From: Nitrospiraceae bacterium
GTDB lineage: Bacteria; Nitrospirota; Nitrospiria; Nitrospirales; Nitrospiraceae
NCBI GenBank assembly: GCA_013140715.1
Contig: JABFSG010000038.1
Span: 62,001 to 126,000, forward strand
Length of the DNA: 64,000 nt
Reading direction: 5' to 3'
Part shown: piece by piece, positions 8,468 through 18,371 of the stretch
How positions within the stretch are numbered: position 1 is the stretch's first letter
Layout of the letters: every line of letters starts with the position of its first letter
The notes under the pieces: generated by a model
Told to the model about the DNA's origin: nothing
Database searches by the model: none
What the model saw: only the letters and a program-made list of their open reading frames with translations
Made by a program: the position numbers and the translations under genes

Positions 8468-10687
8468 TTACAACACTTGAATCAATTGCATGATCACAGC
8501 TAAGACGATTGCACCAAGAGCCCAGAGTCTTCCTTTCCAGCCAAAGATTGACCATGCAAGCCCTGCGACCAGAAGAAAGGCGGAAAGGTACAAGCCCATT
8601 TTATGTTGATGATTTTGTAACCACTCCCAGCCTTGCAGCATTGGAAGCCAAATGAGTAACCCCCATCCGATGGCGGTGAATCCCGCAACCCCTATTCCTC
8701 GGAAAGTCTTTCGATGCCGCGCAAGAGTAGCCTCAGTGGAGCTGAGGTGTTCTACTAGCTCGATTTTCTCTGTTTTCACCATCTCCAGCTGCTGGCGAAT
8801 TTGGGCGGACTCCTCCGAAATGGCGGCGGCAAAATCCTCCTGTTTGCGCCTCTTAAGGCGCTCTTGCTCCAGTGCAGATGCCTGCGCGGATGAAAGGATT
8901 TCCTTCTCCTGAAGGTCTCGCTCTCTTTCAAGAAGGAGAGCTTGCTTACGATTAACCTCTGATCGAGTGGACTCCAGTTGAGAAGCCACCTCGCTATGTT
9001 GTTCGATCAGAGCCGCATTTTTTGTGAGCACTTCAGACTCAATTACCGCCCTAAGCTCTTCATCAGTCTCGACATCTTTTAGGCGTCTCAACAACAATTC
9101 GTCAGCGAGAATCGCACTCGCTGTTTCCTCGCTAAGGTCTTTCACGCTGGCAAGGAACTGCAGTACTCTACGAGTGACTTGGAAAAAGTCAGAGTGGGCC
9201 GATCTAAATTCAGGCAACGCAAACACTTCGGCGAATTTCTTGTCAAAATCAGGAGTCCTTGGTACGAATGGCCTCAAGAGCTGAAGCAGCTGGCTTGGCA
9301 AAACAACGACCCCCAAGCTGTCCCTTCCACTGAGAACGCCCCAGTCGAAAGCGAACAGCCTTTGGTCCGCGCTGAGCAAGAGAGCGCCGACATCCAAGCC
9401 AGTTGCACCAGTTCGCCTGAGTGCCTTCGCCGCCCTCCACACCACAATGTCATGTTTGATTGTTGAGAAGGGCTTCTGGCGATGATGCGGCCACCGGGTT
9501 TCAAGAAACTTCGTGTAGGTTGAAATCAAGTCGGCTGTTTCCTCGTCAATCTTCTCTGTTCGCGCTCCGTTTGGTCTGCGGTAAATCTTGAATCCACGCT
9601 CATTAACCAACTTCTCAACATGACGATACTTTAAGAAGAAGGTTGTGGGATCGATCTGATGTTGGGCATTTGCTTCATGATATTTTAGTTCAAGCCCTGT
9701 GAGTTCAAAGGGGCGGGTGGTTATGGCGGCGCGGCTCAGCCCAGAAGACCACGCGACCTGTGACAGTCGATTTTGCGTAGCGGCGATCGTTTCCTGCATT
9801 TCCTGCAGAGAATCCTCGTGATAGTAGAAATCGAACGGAAGTTGCTGATCGCGAACTAGTGTAACCAATTCAACTGAGACCTCGTTTTGAGGGTTATTGT
9901 GAAGGTTTAGAACTCCGAATAAAAAGTTCGTGTCTAAGAAGATGGTGATTCTTGGGATGGCTCTTTTCAAATAGTCCTGGGTGGCGTCATCGGTGAACAG
10001 CGTATAGAACGAAAATGTTCCGTCGAGTAACTGCGCGATGTAGCGGGCACGCTCGGGTGTCTGTTGGTTGAAAAAGCATTGGAGTGCCTTTCGTGCATTT
10101 GCCGAATCCACTAGCTTGCACTCTTCTGCTATGGTTTCCGTCACAAGCGAACCCACGGTCTTCTCTAATTCGGCATCTTGAAATTTATGTCCAGAAACTA
10201 TGAAAACGGTTTGGGCACCATGTCGTCGAAAAAGCTTCGCAAGATAAGACTTCAATAGAGTCCATAGTTCCGTTCCGATTTGATCACTCCAGACCGTGAA
10301 AAAATCCTGGATGGAGCTTAACCATTGGTTCATTACGATCTGCTCAAGTTTTGCGGCGTCAACAATTCGCCCCGATTGAGCAATCCTAGATCCAGGGCTC
10401 AAAGCAAGTGCCCCTGTTATCGGGCTCTTGATGATCGACCCCGATTGCAGAAGTCTCGCAATCGACGCATTTAAATCTCTCGCTTCAAACTGGATACCGA
10501 AATAGATGCGCAACGCTTCGTCTATCTTCGCATGGTCTGTTGCTGGATGAGCTGAATCGATCTCGACAACATTCAGAACGAAAGAATCAGCGACACCCTC
10601 GATCTTCTTTGTCTCAGATAGCGCAACCAGGTGGCACAGCTGTGATAACAGTTGCTTGTTGTCAGTAGGGTGTTGAGTCGCGTGCAT
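8468..10687 (-). CDS. PIN-like domain protein with coiled coil and C-terminal membrane anchor
   Basis: The track start at 10729 gives an atypical N-terminus; ATG at 10687 (MHATQHPTDN) is preferred, giving 739 residues. A helical N-terminal half precedes RITIFLDTNFLFGVLN (about 247-262), the first strand and acidic residue of a PIN-type nuclease fold. Later DIVVWRAAKAL and LLLSADQRLFAFDW fit its remaining core. About 570-680 is a Glu/Gln/Lys-rich coiled coil, and two hydrophobic helices (about 690-739) end the protein. It lies between kinase and hsdR in a type I operon. An RNase effector tied to restriction, comparable in placement to PrrC, is inference. Confidence 0.75.
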   Translation of the reverse strand: MHATQHPTDNKQLLSQLCHLVALSETKKIEGVADSFVLNVVEIDSAHPATDHAKIDEALRIYFGIQFEARDLNASIARLLQSGSIIKSPITGALALSPGSRIAQSGRIVDAAKLEQIVMNQWLSSIQDFFTVWSDQIGTELWTLLKSYLAKLFRRHGAQTVFIVSGHKFQDAELEKTVGSLVTETIAEECKLVDSANARKALQCFFNQQTPERARYIAQLLDGTFSFYTLFTDDATQDYLKRAIPRITIFLDTNFLFGVLNLHNNPQNEVSVELVTLVRDQQLPFDFYYHEDSLQEMQETIAATQNRLSQVAWSSGLSRAAITTRPFELTGLELKYHEANAQHQIDPTTFFLKYRHVEKLVNERGFKIYRRPNGARTEKIDEETADLISTYTKFLETRWPHHRQKPFSTIKHDIVVWRAAKALRRTGATGLDVGALLLSADQRLFAFDWGVLSGRDSLGVVVLPSQLLQLLRPFVPRTPDFDKKFAEVFALPEFRSAHSDFFQVTRRVLQFLASVKDLSEETASAILADELLLRRLKDVETDEELRAVIESEVLTKNAALIEQHSEVASQLESTRSEVNRKQALLLERERDLQEKEILSSAQASALEQERLKRRKQEDFAAAISEESAQIRQQLEMVKTEKIELVEHLSSTEATLARHRKTFRGIGVAGFTAIGWGLLIWLPMLQGWEWLQNHQHKMGLYLSAFLLVAGLAWSIFGWKGRLWALGAIVLAVIMQLIQVL

Positions 10688-10694
10688 ATATAGC

Positions 10695-10790
10695 CTATGG
10701 GTTAAGCAGACTCGGAAGCAGCAGGTCACTGGTGTATTGCCGAGTCATGCCATTTGGCAAGTGCCATCCCAAGTAGAATGATCGGTGGGT
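10695..10790 (-). pseudogene. Relic of an hsdS 3' end
   Basis: In the 152-base gap between kinase and PIN-like gene, one minus-strand frame ends RQYTSDLLLPSLLNP. The intact HsdS nearby ends its conserved region with RCTRDLLLPRLLSG, the usual HsdS C-terminal signature. The DNA also aligns: aagcagactcggaagcagcaggt here against aagcagccgcgggagtagcaggt at about 12330. The resemblance covers only about 20 codons and has no start of its own, so it looks like a leftover of a second or duplicated hsdS. Confidence 0.55.
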
Positions 10791-10839
10791 CGAGTGATTA
10801 TTGTTGGTATTGTGCACCACCATTGGAACTCCTTCCAAA

Positions 10840-12302
10840 TCATGCGAACTGGGGCGGCCATCTCTCAATTGGCATCGAGCGTGGGCGCCTAAGCTCACTT
10901 GCGGCGGCTTTTGCCACCAGCCATATCCATCTATCTTGGAAATCATCTTCTTTTTCGTCGTCAATTGGCTCAGGCCCATACGCAATGTTGACGAGGCCCA
11001 TTACATTGGATGCAGCGATATCTGCACTCCTTAAATCAGAAGTGGCAAAAGGCTGATAATTATTCCCCTGCCAACTCCAATAAGAGACTTCATACCAGCG
11101 ATATTCACTCCCCTGCGGGAGCTTCATGTACCAAAGGCAGGCCGACCAAACGTATTCCGGCTGTTCTTGCGCAACCTTTATTTGTGCCATGCAGACAATA
11201 TCCCAACGTGATTGACTAAACAGGCCTGCGTTAAAATGGTCTCGCCGAGAGAGATCAACGTAAAGGAAACCGTGTCCTAAATTGCACTGGAAAGCATTTG
11301 CAGAAGATCTACGGGTTGCATTCGGTGCCTGGCCATGAATCTTTCCCCAAAGTCGTTCTAGGTTATCTTTCAGAATGTCGAAGGCACTCACCGCCAACTG
11401 CGACCTCACAATCCTCGCCGCATTCTCAGTCTGTCGTTGAGCCTGAAGTTTCTGTTCACTATCAGCAATCTTAGCTGCCGACTGAGCCAAGGCAGCTAGA
11501 GGATCTGCGTTGCTTAGTTGTTGTGGTTTCGCCACAATTTCGTTTAATAGGTCACGGATTCGGGACAAAGCAGGCCTGGTCGATGGAAGTTTCCGCAGCA
11601 TCATGTTAGTGAGCGTCGCAAGTCGAGAGTCGGCACAAAGGAACGAGGGTGCTGCCGCCTTCTGGTGTTCCTCAGGTGGGTTCGAAATAAACGGGGGCTT
11701 CCCAGTAAAAAGAAAGAAGGCGATACACCCTAGCGCGTAGATATCTGTGGCATGCGTTGCGCGTTCGAATCTCCACTGCTCTGGCGCAGCATAATATGGG
11801 CTAAGACAATCCTTGACGGTATTGCTTGCTGTGGCCTCTTCAACAAAGCGGGCAATTCCAAGGTCAGCAACCTTCCACTTGCCCTCGTGAAACAGGACGT
11901 TGTCTGGCTTGAGATCACGATGAACCAACTCGCCGACTTCACAAAGTCCTTTGACAATTTGAAGCAAAACCGATGCAGCCTCCGCTGCTGTCAGTGGTCC
12001 GTTTTTCTCTACGGTACTCTGTAGGCTCCCTTCAGCCTTCGACATTACGACAAAGTAATTGCCAGTATCTGCATCTTCCCCCGCGTCAATGAAAGAGATG
12101 ACATGTTCGTAGGAGTTGCCTTTCAACTCTTCGGCAATGCGTAGCTCGCGATGTGCGGCATCAGCCGATGAGACGTGCAGCTTCTTGATAGCTACATCGT
12201 CCCCACTCGCGGTTGTCCCAGCAAATACTTGCCCAAAGCCCCCTCGTTTGCCCAACGGCATAGCTGGGTCGTATTCAAATACGCCTGTTGGAAGCTTGAT
12301 TA

Positions 12303-12309
<7 letters not shown>
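10840..12309 (-). CDS. Hanks-type Ser/Thr protein kinase embedded in the type I R-M operon
   Basis: Residues 15-265 form a complete kinase domain: glycine loop GKRGGFGQVFAG (20-31), catalytic Lys in DVAIKKL (42-43), HRDLKPDN (130-137), DLG in place of DFG (149-151) and YAAPEQW (about 173-179). The set suggests activity. No transmembrane helix or PASTA repeat is present, so it is cytoplasmic. The C-terminal 220 residues have a short coiled region then a Trp-rich domain (YWSWQGNNYQ) that I do not recognise. The start overlaps hsdS by seven bases, so the two are translationally coupled. A regulatory or abortive-infection role is inferred. Confidence 0.9.
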
Positions 12310-13450
<1,141 letters not shown>

Positions 13451-13454
<4 letters not shown>

Positions 13455-15061
13455 GCTTCAAGAATCTCTGCCACGTTGCGGGCGATGGTTTGTTCAAGCT
13501 CGCGGGCCTGGGCGTTCAGGATTTCTAGCTCCTCGTTGAGGGTTTCGAGTTGTTGCTTGAAATCTTCGTCGCTCACAGCCTCGCCGAGAGCCACGCCAAC
13601 GTAGCGGCCAGGATTCAGGCTCCAGCATTGCGCTTCGATCTCCTTGATCGTGGCGGCCTTGCACAGACCCAGCACATCGGCGAACTTCAGCTTCTTGCCG
13701 AAGACTTCCTTGAGCTTGGCTTCTGCTTCTGCCCCGCCGAGCGTGAAATCCGGTTCTTCTCCTCGATACAGACGGACGACGTTGGCTAAGAATCCGATCT
13801 GTCCTTCGGTCCATTCGCGATGCGCACGATCTATCTGTCGACAGATATGCCTCGCATCGAGAAAGAGTATCTTGTCGGCGCGGGTGGTCCGCTGCTTCCC
13901 ATTGTCGAGAAACCACAGCGTGCAGGGCAACGTGACGGTGTAGAACATGTTGGATCCGACGGCAACGATGGCATCGACGGCGCGGGCTTCGATAAGCTGC
14001 TTGCGGATCTCCTGCTCGGAGGCGCGGGCATCGGAGGCGGAATTGGCCATGACGAATCCGGCCCGACCAGTTCCGTTGAGCGTCGAATAGAAGAGCTGAA
14101 TCCAGAGATAGTTCCCATTGTCTGTGCGTGGCAGGCCGAAGGGATATCGGCGGCCTTTCCCCACCTCTGCTTCCAGGCATTCCTTATCGACCGCATTCAC
14201 GTTGAACGGCGGATTGGCGAGGACGAAGTCGAACCGTCCAGTGCTGTTGTGCAGATCCTCGTAGTAGGTGATGGCTTCCTTGATGTCCCCTTCGAGGCCG
14301 TGCATCGCCAAATTCATGCGGCAGAGTTTGACGGTATCAGCGACCTTCTCTTGCCCGTGAATAGCCAATTCCGTGGAAGGGTTCTTCTTGTGCTCGGCCA
14401 CGAAGCGGGCGCTCTGGACGAACATGCCGCCGGAGCCGCAGGCTTGGTCCAGTATTCGGCCGTGGTAGGGCTCTAAGACTTCGACCAGCAGGCGCACGAT
14501 GCTCGAAGGTGTATAGAACTCGCCGCCCTTTTGCCCTTCCGTCCTGGCGAATTCTCCGAGGAAGTATTCGTAGATGCGACCGAAAGCGTCATAGTCGATG
14601 GTGGCGGGGATTTCGGAGACGCGCTTGAGAAGCTCTTTCAAGAGCGTGCCGGTGAAAACTTCGTACGTCTTGGGCAGCACCCCGGCGAGCTGGGGATTGT
14701 GCTTTTCAATGTCACGCATGGCTTCGTTGATCGCCTTGCCGGCATTGCTTCCCTCTGGCAGATGCAGGAGTTTGTCAAAGCGGGCGTTGGGCGTGAGATA
14801 GAGCACCCCTTCGGCGTGGTAGGCAGCCGGATCGTCCATACGGGAACCGCGGCGAGAGGAGGCCGCTGTCTTTTCCAGCGTTGCTCGCCGTTTGGCGAAA
14901 CGTGTGTCGGCGAAACGCAGGAAGATGAGACCGAGGACCGGGGTAGAGTATTGTGCAGAAGTCAGGCCGCTATTGGCCCTGAGTTGATCAGCGGCATCCC
15001 AGAGTCGCTTTTCGAGCGCATCCGTCGCGGCATCTTTCTCTGAAGGAGCAACCCAAAGCAT
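13451..15061 (-). CDS. hsdM: Type I restriction-modification DNA methyltransferase subunit M
   Basis: Adenine-N6 methyltransferase subunit. The N-terminal helical HsdM_N domain ([23 protein letters not shown] region) is followed by [15 protein letters not shown], the SAM-binding motif [10 protein letters not shown] (about 200) and the catalytic NPPFN (about 283), all intact. The C-terminus is a coiled coil ([15 protein letters not shown]) as expected for contact with S. Length is normal at 536. It is the first gene of the island operon, with about 600 bases of repeat-bearing non-coding DNA upstream that must contain the promoter. Confidence 0.95.
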
Positions 15062-15686
15062 AGGTTACCTTGTTAGAGAACCTTTCCAACCAGTCGCAGC
15101 TTACCTGTTTTCCTCGCTTAAATCACGTCCTCCCATGGGATGCTTTTGGGTTTTACGAATATGACCGGCAGGAGCGAGGGAGTGGCTGAGGCTGCCCTTG
15201 ACTGTGCGCATCCAACGACCATCATCCGCCGACATGATCCCTCCAGCTCGCTCGTTATTTCTTCAAGGATGGGGCCTGATTGGTCTTCCACTGCGCGTCG
15301 AACGAGCACATTCCTATCGTGCGCGTTCCACGAGCAGGAGGACGACCAGGCTGCCCTTCCCATCCTTCTGAGGCCGCGCGTTGCGCGGGCACAGAAGATC
15401 ATCAGGCCTCATCCTCCTCCTCGTGCGTGCTCTGCGAGCAAGAAGGGCACCTGGCGGCTCCCCTCCCTCTTTCCCCTCGTGAAAGCACGCAAACTTGGGA
15501 AGGATGGTGGACAGAAACGGCCCCTCCCTTCACCCCCGTCACGCCGTTCAATCCAGCTGGGTCGGCAGGGAGAAAATATTGTTTACTTCTTTCTGTTTTA
15601 GGTTTTCAACAGTTGGCTGGATGGTCTGGTCTATCTGGTTTATTGCATTCCTCAGACCAGATGACCAAGGCAGTTGTGTGCGAGCC
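15062..15686 (+). repeat. Non-coding stretch with three copies of the dispersed repeat, right flank of the island
   Basis: No convincing gene is seen. Copies of the repeat found at 5102-5262 occur on the plus strand: gagtggctgaggctgc at about 15179, ttccactgcgcgtcgaacga with gtgcgcgttccacgagca at 15286-15338, and tgcgagcaagaagggcacct at about 15433. The hsdM promoter should lie near 15070-15120. The last 130 bases are T-rich and unremarkable. Confidence 0.7.
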
Positions 15687-16028
15687 CTAGGCGGCGCGAG
15701 GACCTGTTTTCTTCTCTCCTCCTCGAATAGCTCTGGCAAGATCGGCCGAGCTTGCTCCAAGGAGAAGGAGCGAGCTGACGAGGAGATCCATTGAGACGGA
15801 CGGATCTCCGGCTTCCATTTTAGCCACTCGGGATTGGCTGGACTGAAGACGCTTGGCAAGTTCCACCTGAGACAGGCCCCGCTGCTCTCGCCGGTTGCGA
15901 AGACTACGGCTGAGCGCCAGCTTCATTTCAATGAGGGCCGCATCTGCTTCCGACAACCCGAGAAACTCCTTCACCGACCCGACGGCCCATCCTGCGACTT
16001 CCAGTCTTGCGCGTTTGCTTTTCCTCAT
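15687..16028 (-). CDS. XRE-family HTH antitoxin (HigA-like)
   Basis: 113 residues. The centre holds a helix-turn-helix, RREQRGLSQVELAKRLQSSQSRVAKMEAG, typical of Cro/XRE antitoxins that bind and repress their own promoter. The N-terminal 40 residues resemble the dimer/toxin-binding arm of HigA relatives that follow Gp49-type toxins. The ATG overlaps the upstream toxin stop by four bases, the usual coupling of toxin-first pairs. The HTH family is certain; the antitoxin role rests on the neighbour. Confidence 0.85.
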   Translation of the reverse strand: MRKSKRARLEVAGWAVGSVKEFLGLSEADAALIEMKLALSRSLRNRREQRGLSQVELAKRLQSSQSRVAKMEAGDPSVSMDLLVSSLLLLGASSADLARAIRGGEKKTGPRAA

Positions 16029-16384
16029 GGCTTTTCCTCTGCTTTACCCAACCTGTCATACTCGCGGAGTCGGCGTTTACAGTCTGCCGTGACCGACTGA
16101 GCTGTCTGCTGTGTCTTTTTCATAAATACATCCAGAATGACGACGGCATCGACATCAACCCGGTACATAATACGGAAGGTGCCGAGTTCATCATTCACCC
16201 GCAACTCATGACACCGGGGTCCAACATTCGGCATAGGCCGTGAGTGCGGAAGTCCGAGCAAGTCTCCCTGCTGCAACAATCTAAGCAGATATCCCGCTTC
16301 AAGACGGGCTGTTTGAGAAAACGGCGGTGTCTTAACCTCACCTCGGAGCCAGACCAGTGGTTTGCCTACCTGAGCTCTCCTCAC
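16025..16384 (-). CDS. RelE/HigB-type toxin (phage Gp49-like family)
   Basis: KPLVWLRGEVKTPPFSQTAR followed by PHSRPMPNVGPRCHELRVND and FRIMYRVDVDAVVILDVFMKKT is the signature of the Gp49-like/HigB family, ribosome-dependent mRNA interferases of the RelE fold. About 110 residues is the family norm. The start appears to be GTG at 16384, overlapping the ORF6N stop by four bases, and the stop overlaps the antitoxin start by four bases. The three genes are therefore one transcription unit. Toxicity is inferred from the family. Confidence 0.87.
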   Translation of the reverse strand: MRRAQVGKPLVWLRGEVKTPPFSQTARLEAGYLLRLLQQGDLLGLPHSRPMPNVGPRCHELRVNDELGTFRIMYRVDVDAVVILDVFMKKTQQTAQSVTADCKRRLREYDRLGKAEEKP

Positions 16385-16758
16385 GCGCCAGCCTGTTTGC
16401 CAAGAGGATAATATGTCATATCTGACATGATGTCAATTCTGAATATCTCCGCCGCGCGTGTGCTTCGAAGTACGCTGGATAACATGGCAATTCCCTGTTC
16501 AGTAAAGGCCCTCGGCAACTTCCGAGTCCCTCCCCAACTTGATGTTCCAAATTGGAACTTCAAGCCGTTGAATTCCGACCGTGTGAGCTGAAGCATAAAA
16601 TCATCGGGAAATCTCTCGCGGTTCCTCGATACTGCCTTGTTCAGATCCCTGGTTGACACTCCATACATTGCAGCCAAATCTCTATCGAGTATGGTCTTAT
16701 GACCACGAAGCAATAAAATGGCTCTCTCAATTCGTTCAGCCGGGAACACAGTACTCAT
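16381..16758 (-). CDS. ORF6N-domain protein, apparently shortened
   Basis: Residues 1-100 match the ORF6N (KilA-N-associated) DNA-binding domain of phage and mobile-element proteins: ILDRDLAAMYGVSTRDLNKAVSRN, RFPDDFMLQLT and RAFTEQGIAMLSSVLRSTRA. Family proteins usually continue with a helical stretch (VNIxIMRAFVRLRE type). Here the sequence changes to FRIDIMSDMTYYPLGKQAGA and stops at 125, so the C-terminus has probably been lost or replaced. The stop overlaps the toxin start. It may be a regulator acquired with the toxin pair. Confidence 0.8.
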   Translation of the reverse strand: MSTVFPAERIERAILLLRGHKTILDRDLAAMYGVSTRDLNKAVSRNRERFPDDFMLQLTRSEFNGLKFQFGTSSWGGTRKLPRAFTEQGIAMLSSVLRSTRAAEIFRIDIMSDMTYYPLGKQAGA

Positions 16759-16925
16759 GACTCTCCCCTCGCGTCATGAACGGCCTATCCCTTCGTCGCA
16801 CAGAGATACTGCTTTCATTGGACGAAATCAACGGGCAGAAGATTGAAATGGTTGGATTTACATGAGGTTGAAGAAATTGTGTTGCTCGGAGGTGCGAGGG
16901 CAACTGGGAAGGATTGAGGAGCGAG

Positions 16926-18371
16926 CTATTCGCTCTCCTCTGCCGACTCATCTCGCGCGGAGGGGATACCGTAGCGTTTGCACTTTTCCCAAAGAGCTTT
17001 ACGCGAGAGGCCGAGAATTTTCGAGGCGGTGGTTCGGCTGCCTTCTACCTTCCCGAGGACCGATAGAATATACTCACGTTCGAACTGTTCCCGTGCCGTC
17101 GCCAGCGAGGTCAGCGGACGCTCTTCGCGCTTCTGCCCCGTCAACCCTTCGCTACAGAATCCGCAAGATTCTTGTGCGGTGCCGCCGGTAAAGGGACAGG
17201 ACTGGTACCCGCATAGATCCGGCGGTTGAATCGCTTCACGATCCCGCCCCAGAGCCACCGCGCGCTCGACCATGTTCTCCAGCTCCCGCACATTCCCGGG
17301 GAAGGAGTAGCGCAAGAGCAGCTCCCGCGACTGTGGGGAAAATCCCTTCAGCTGTTTATTCATCTTGGTGGAGCAGGTCTTGAGCACGTGATCGCCGATC
17401 ACCATGATGTCCTCTTGCCGCTGGCGCAGCGGAGGAATCACGACCTGGACAACGTTGAGCCGATAGAATAAATCTTCACGGAACCGCCCCTGCGACACTT
17501 CCTTTCGTAGATCCTTCTGGGTCGCACAAACCAGGCGGACATCGACATCGATCCTGTCGTTCCCCCCGACACGCTCAAACTGTCGTTCCTGAAGCACCCG
17601 CAAGAGTTTTACCTGGATGACCGGCGAGATTTCACCGATCTCGTCCAGAAACAGGGTGCCTCGGTGCGCCAACTCAAATCGCCCTCGCCGTTGACGAAGC
17701 GCGCCGGTGAAGGCACCTTTTTCGTGGCCGAACAACTCTGCCTCGAGCAACGATTCCGGCAAGGCGGCGCAACTGACCTTGATCAGCGGGTGAGGGCTGC
17801 GCGGACTGTTTTGGTGAATTGCGTTCGCAACAAGTTCTTTGCCGGTTCCACTTTCTCCAAGAATTAAAATCGTCGAGTCCGTCCCAGCCACCAGCTTGAT
17901 CTTGTCCAAGACCGCTCGCATTTGGTTATTCGATCCCAGAATGCCGTTGAAGCAGAATTTATCTTCAAGCGTATCTTTGAGATCCTGATTCTCACGGCGT
18001 AAGGCCACAACGTGGCCCACTCGTTCGACGATCAACAATAATTCGTCCATCTGAAAGGGTTTCGTGACGTAGTCGAAGGCGCCGAGCTTCATTGCGCCGA
18101 CTGCCGTTTCCACCGATCCGTGGGCGGTAATCACGACAACCTCTGTGTCGGGCAACTGCTCTTTGGTCGCCTTGAGCACCATGAGCCCGTCCGCTCCCGG
18201 CAACCGCAGATCGGTGATGACCAGATCGAAGGGCCGCTGGCGGATGGCTTCGATGCCCTCCGTCCCGGAGGCAGCCGCCTCGACGTCATGGCCGATCATT
18301 TCCAACGCATCGACCATCGACAGCCGCATCAACGGCTCGTCATCCACGAGCAACGTCCTGAGTCCCTTCAT
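16926..18371 (-). CDS. NtrC-family sigma-54-dependent response regulator
   Basis: The receiver domain (1-120) has the acidic pair in LLVDDEP and the phospho-acceptor Asp54 in VITDLRLPG. The AAA+ domain has Walker A GESGTGKE (172-179), sigma-54 contact loop GAFTGA (219-224) and Walker B FLDEIGE (241-247). The C-terminus is a Fis-type HTH, TTASKILGLSRKALWEKCKRYGI. Between AAA+ and HTH is an unusual four-cysteine cluster, CGYQSCPF...CGFC (about 404-423). Its ATG overlaps the histidine kinase stop by four bases, so the two form one two-component system. Targets are unknown; no obvious -24/-12 promoter was found nearby. Confidence 0.93.
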   Translation of the reverse strand: MKGLRTLLVDDEPLMRLSMVDALEMIGHDVEAAASGTEGIEAIRQRPFDLVITDLRLPGADGLMVLKATKEQLPDTEVVVITAHGSVETAVGAMKLGAFDYVTKPFQMDELLLIVERVGHVVALRRENQDLKDTLEDKFCFNGILGSNNQMRAVLDKIKLVAGTDSTILILGESGTGKELVANAIHQNSPRSPHPLIKVSCAALPESLLEAELFGHEKGAFTGALRQRRGRFELAHRGTLFLDEIGEISPVIQVKLLRVLQERQFERVGGNDRIDVDVRLVCATQKDLRKEVSQGRFREDLFYRLNVVQVVIPPLRQRQEDIMVIGDHVLKTCSTKMNKQLKGFSPQSRELLLRYSFPGNVRELENMVERAVALGRDREAIQPPDLCGYQSCPFTGGTAQESCGFCSEGLTGQKREERPLTSLATAREQFEREYILSVLGKVEGSRTTASKILGLSRKALWEKCKRYGIPSARDESAEESE

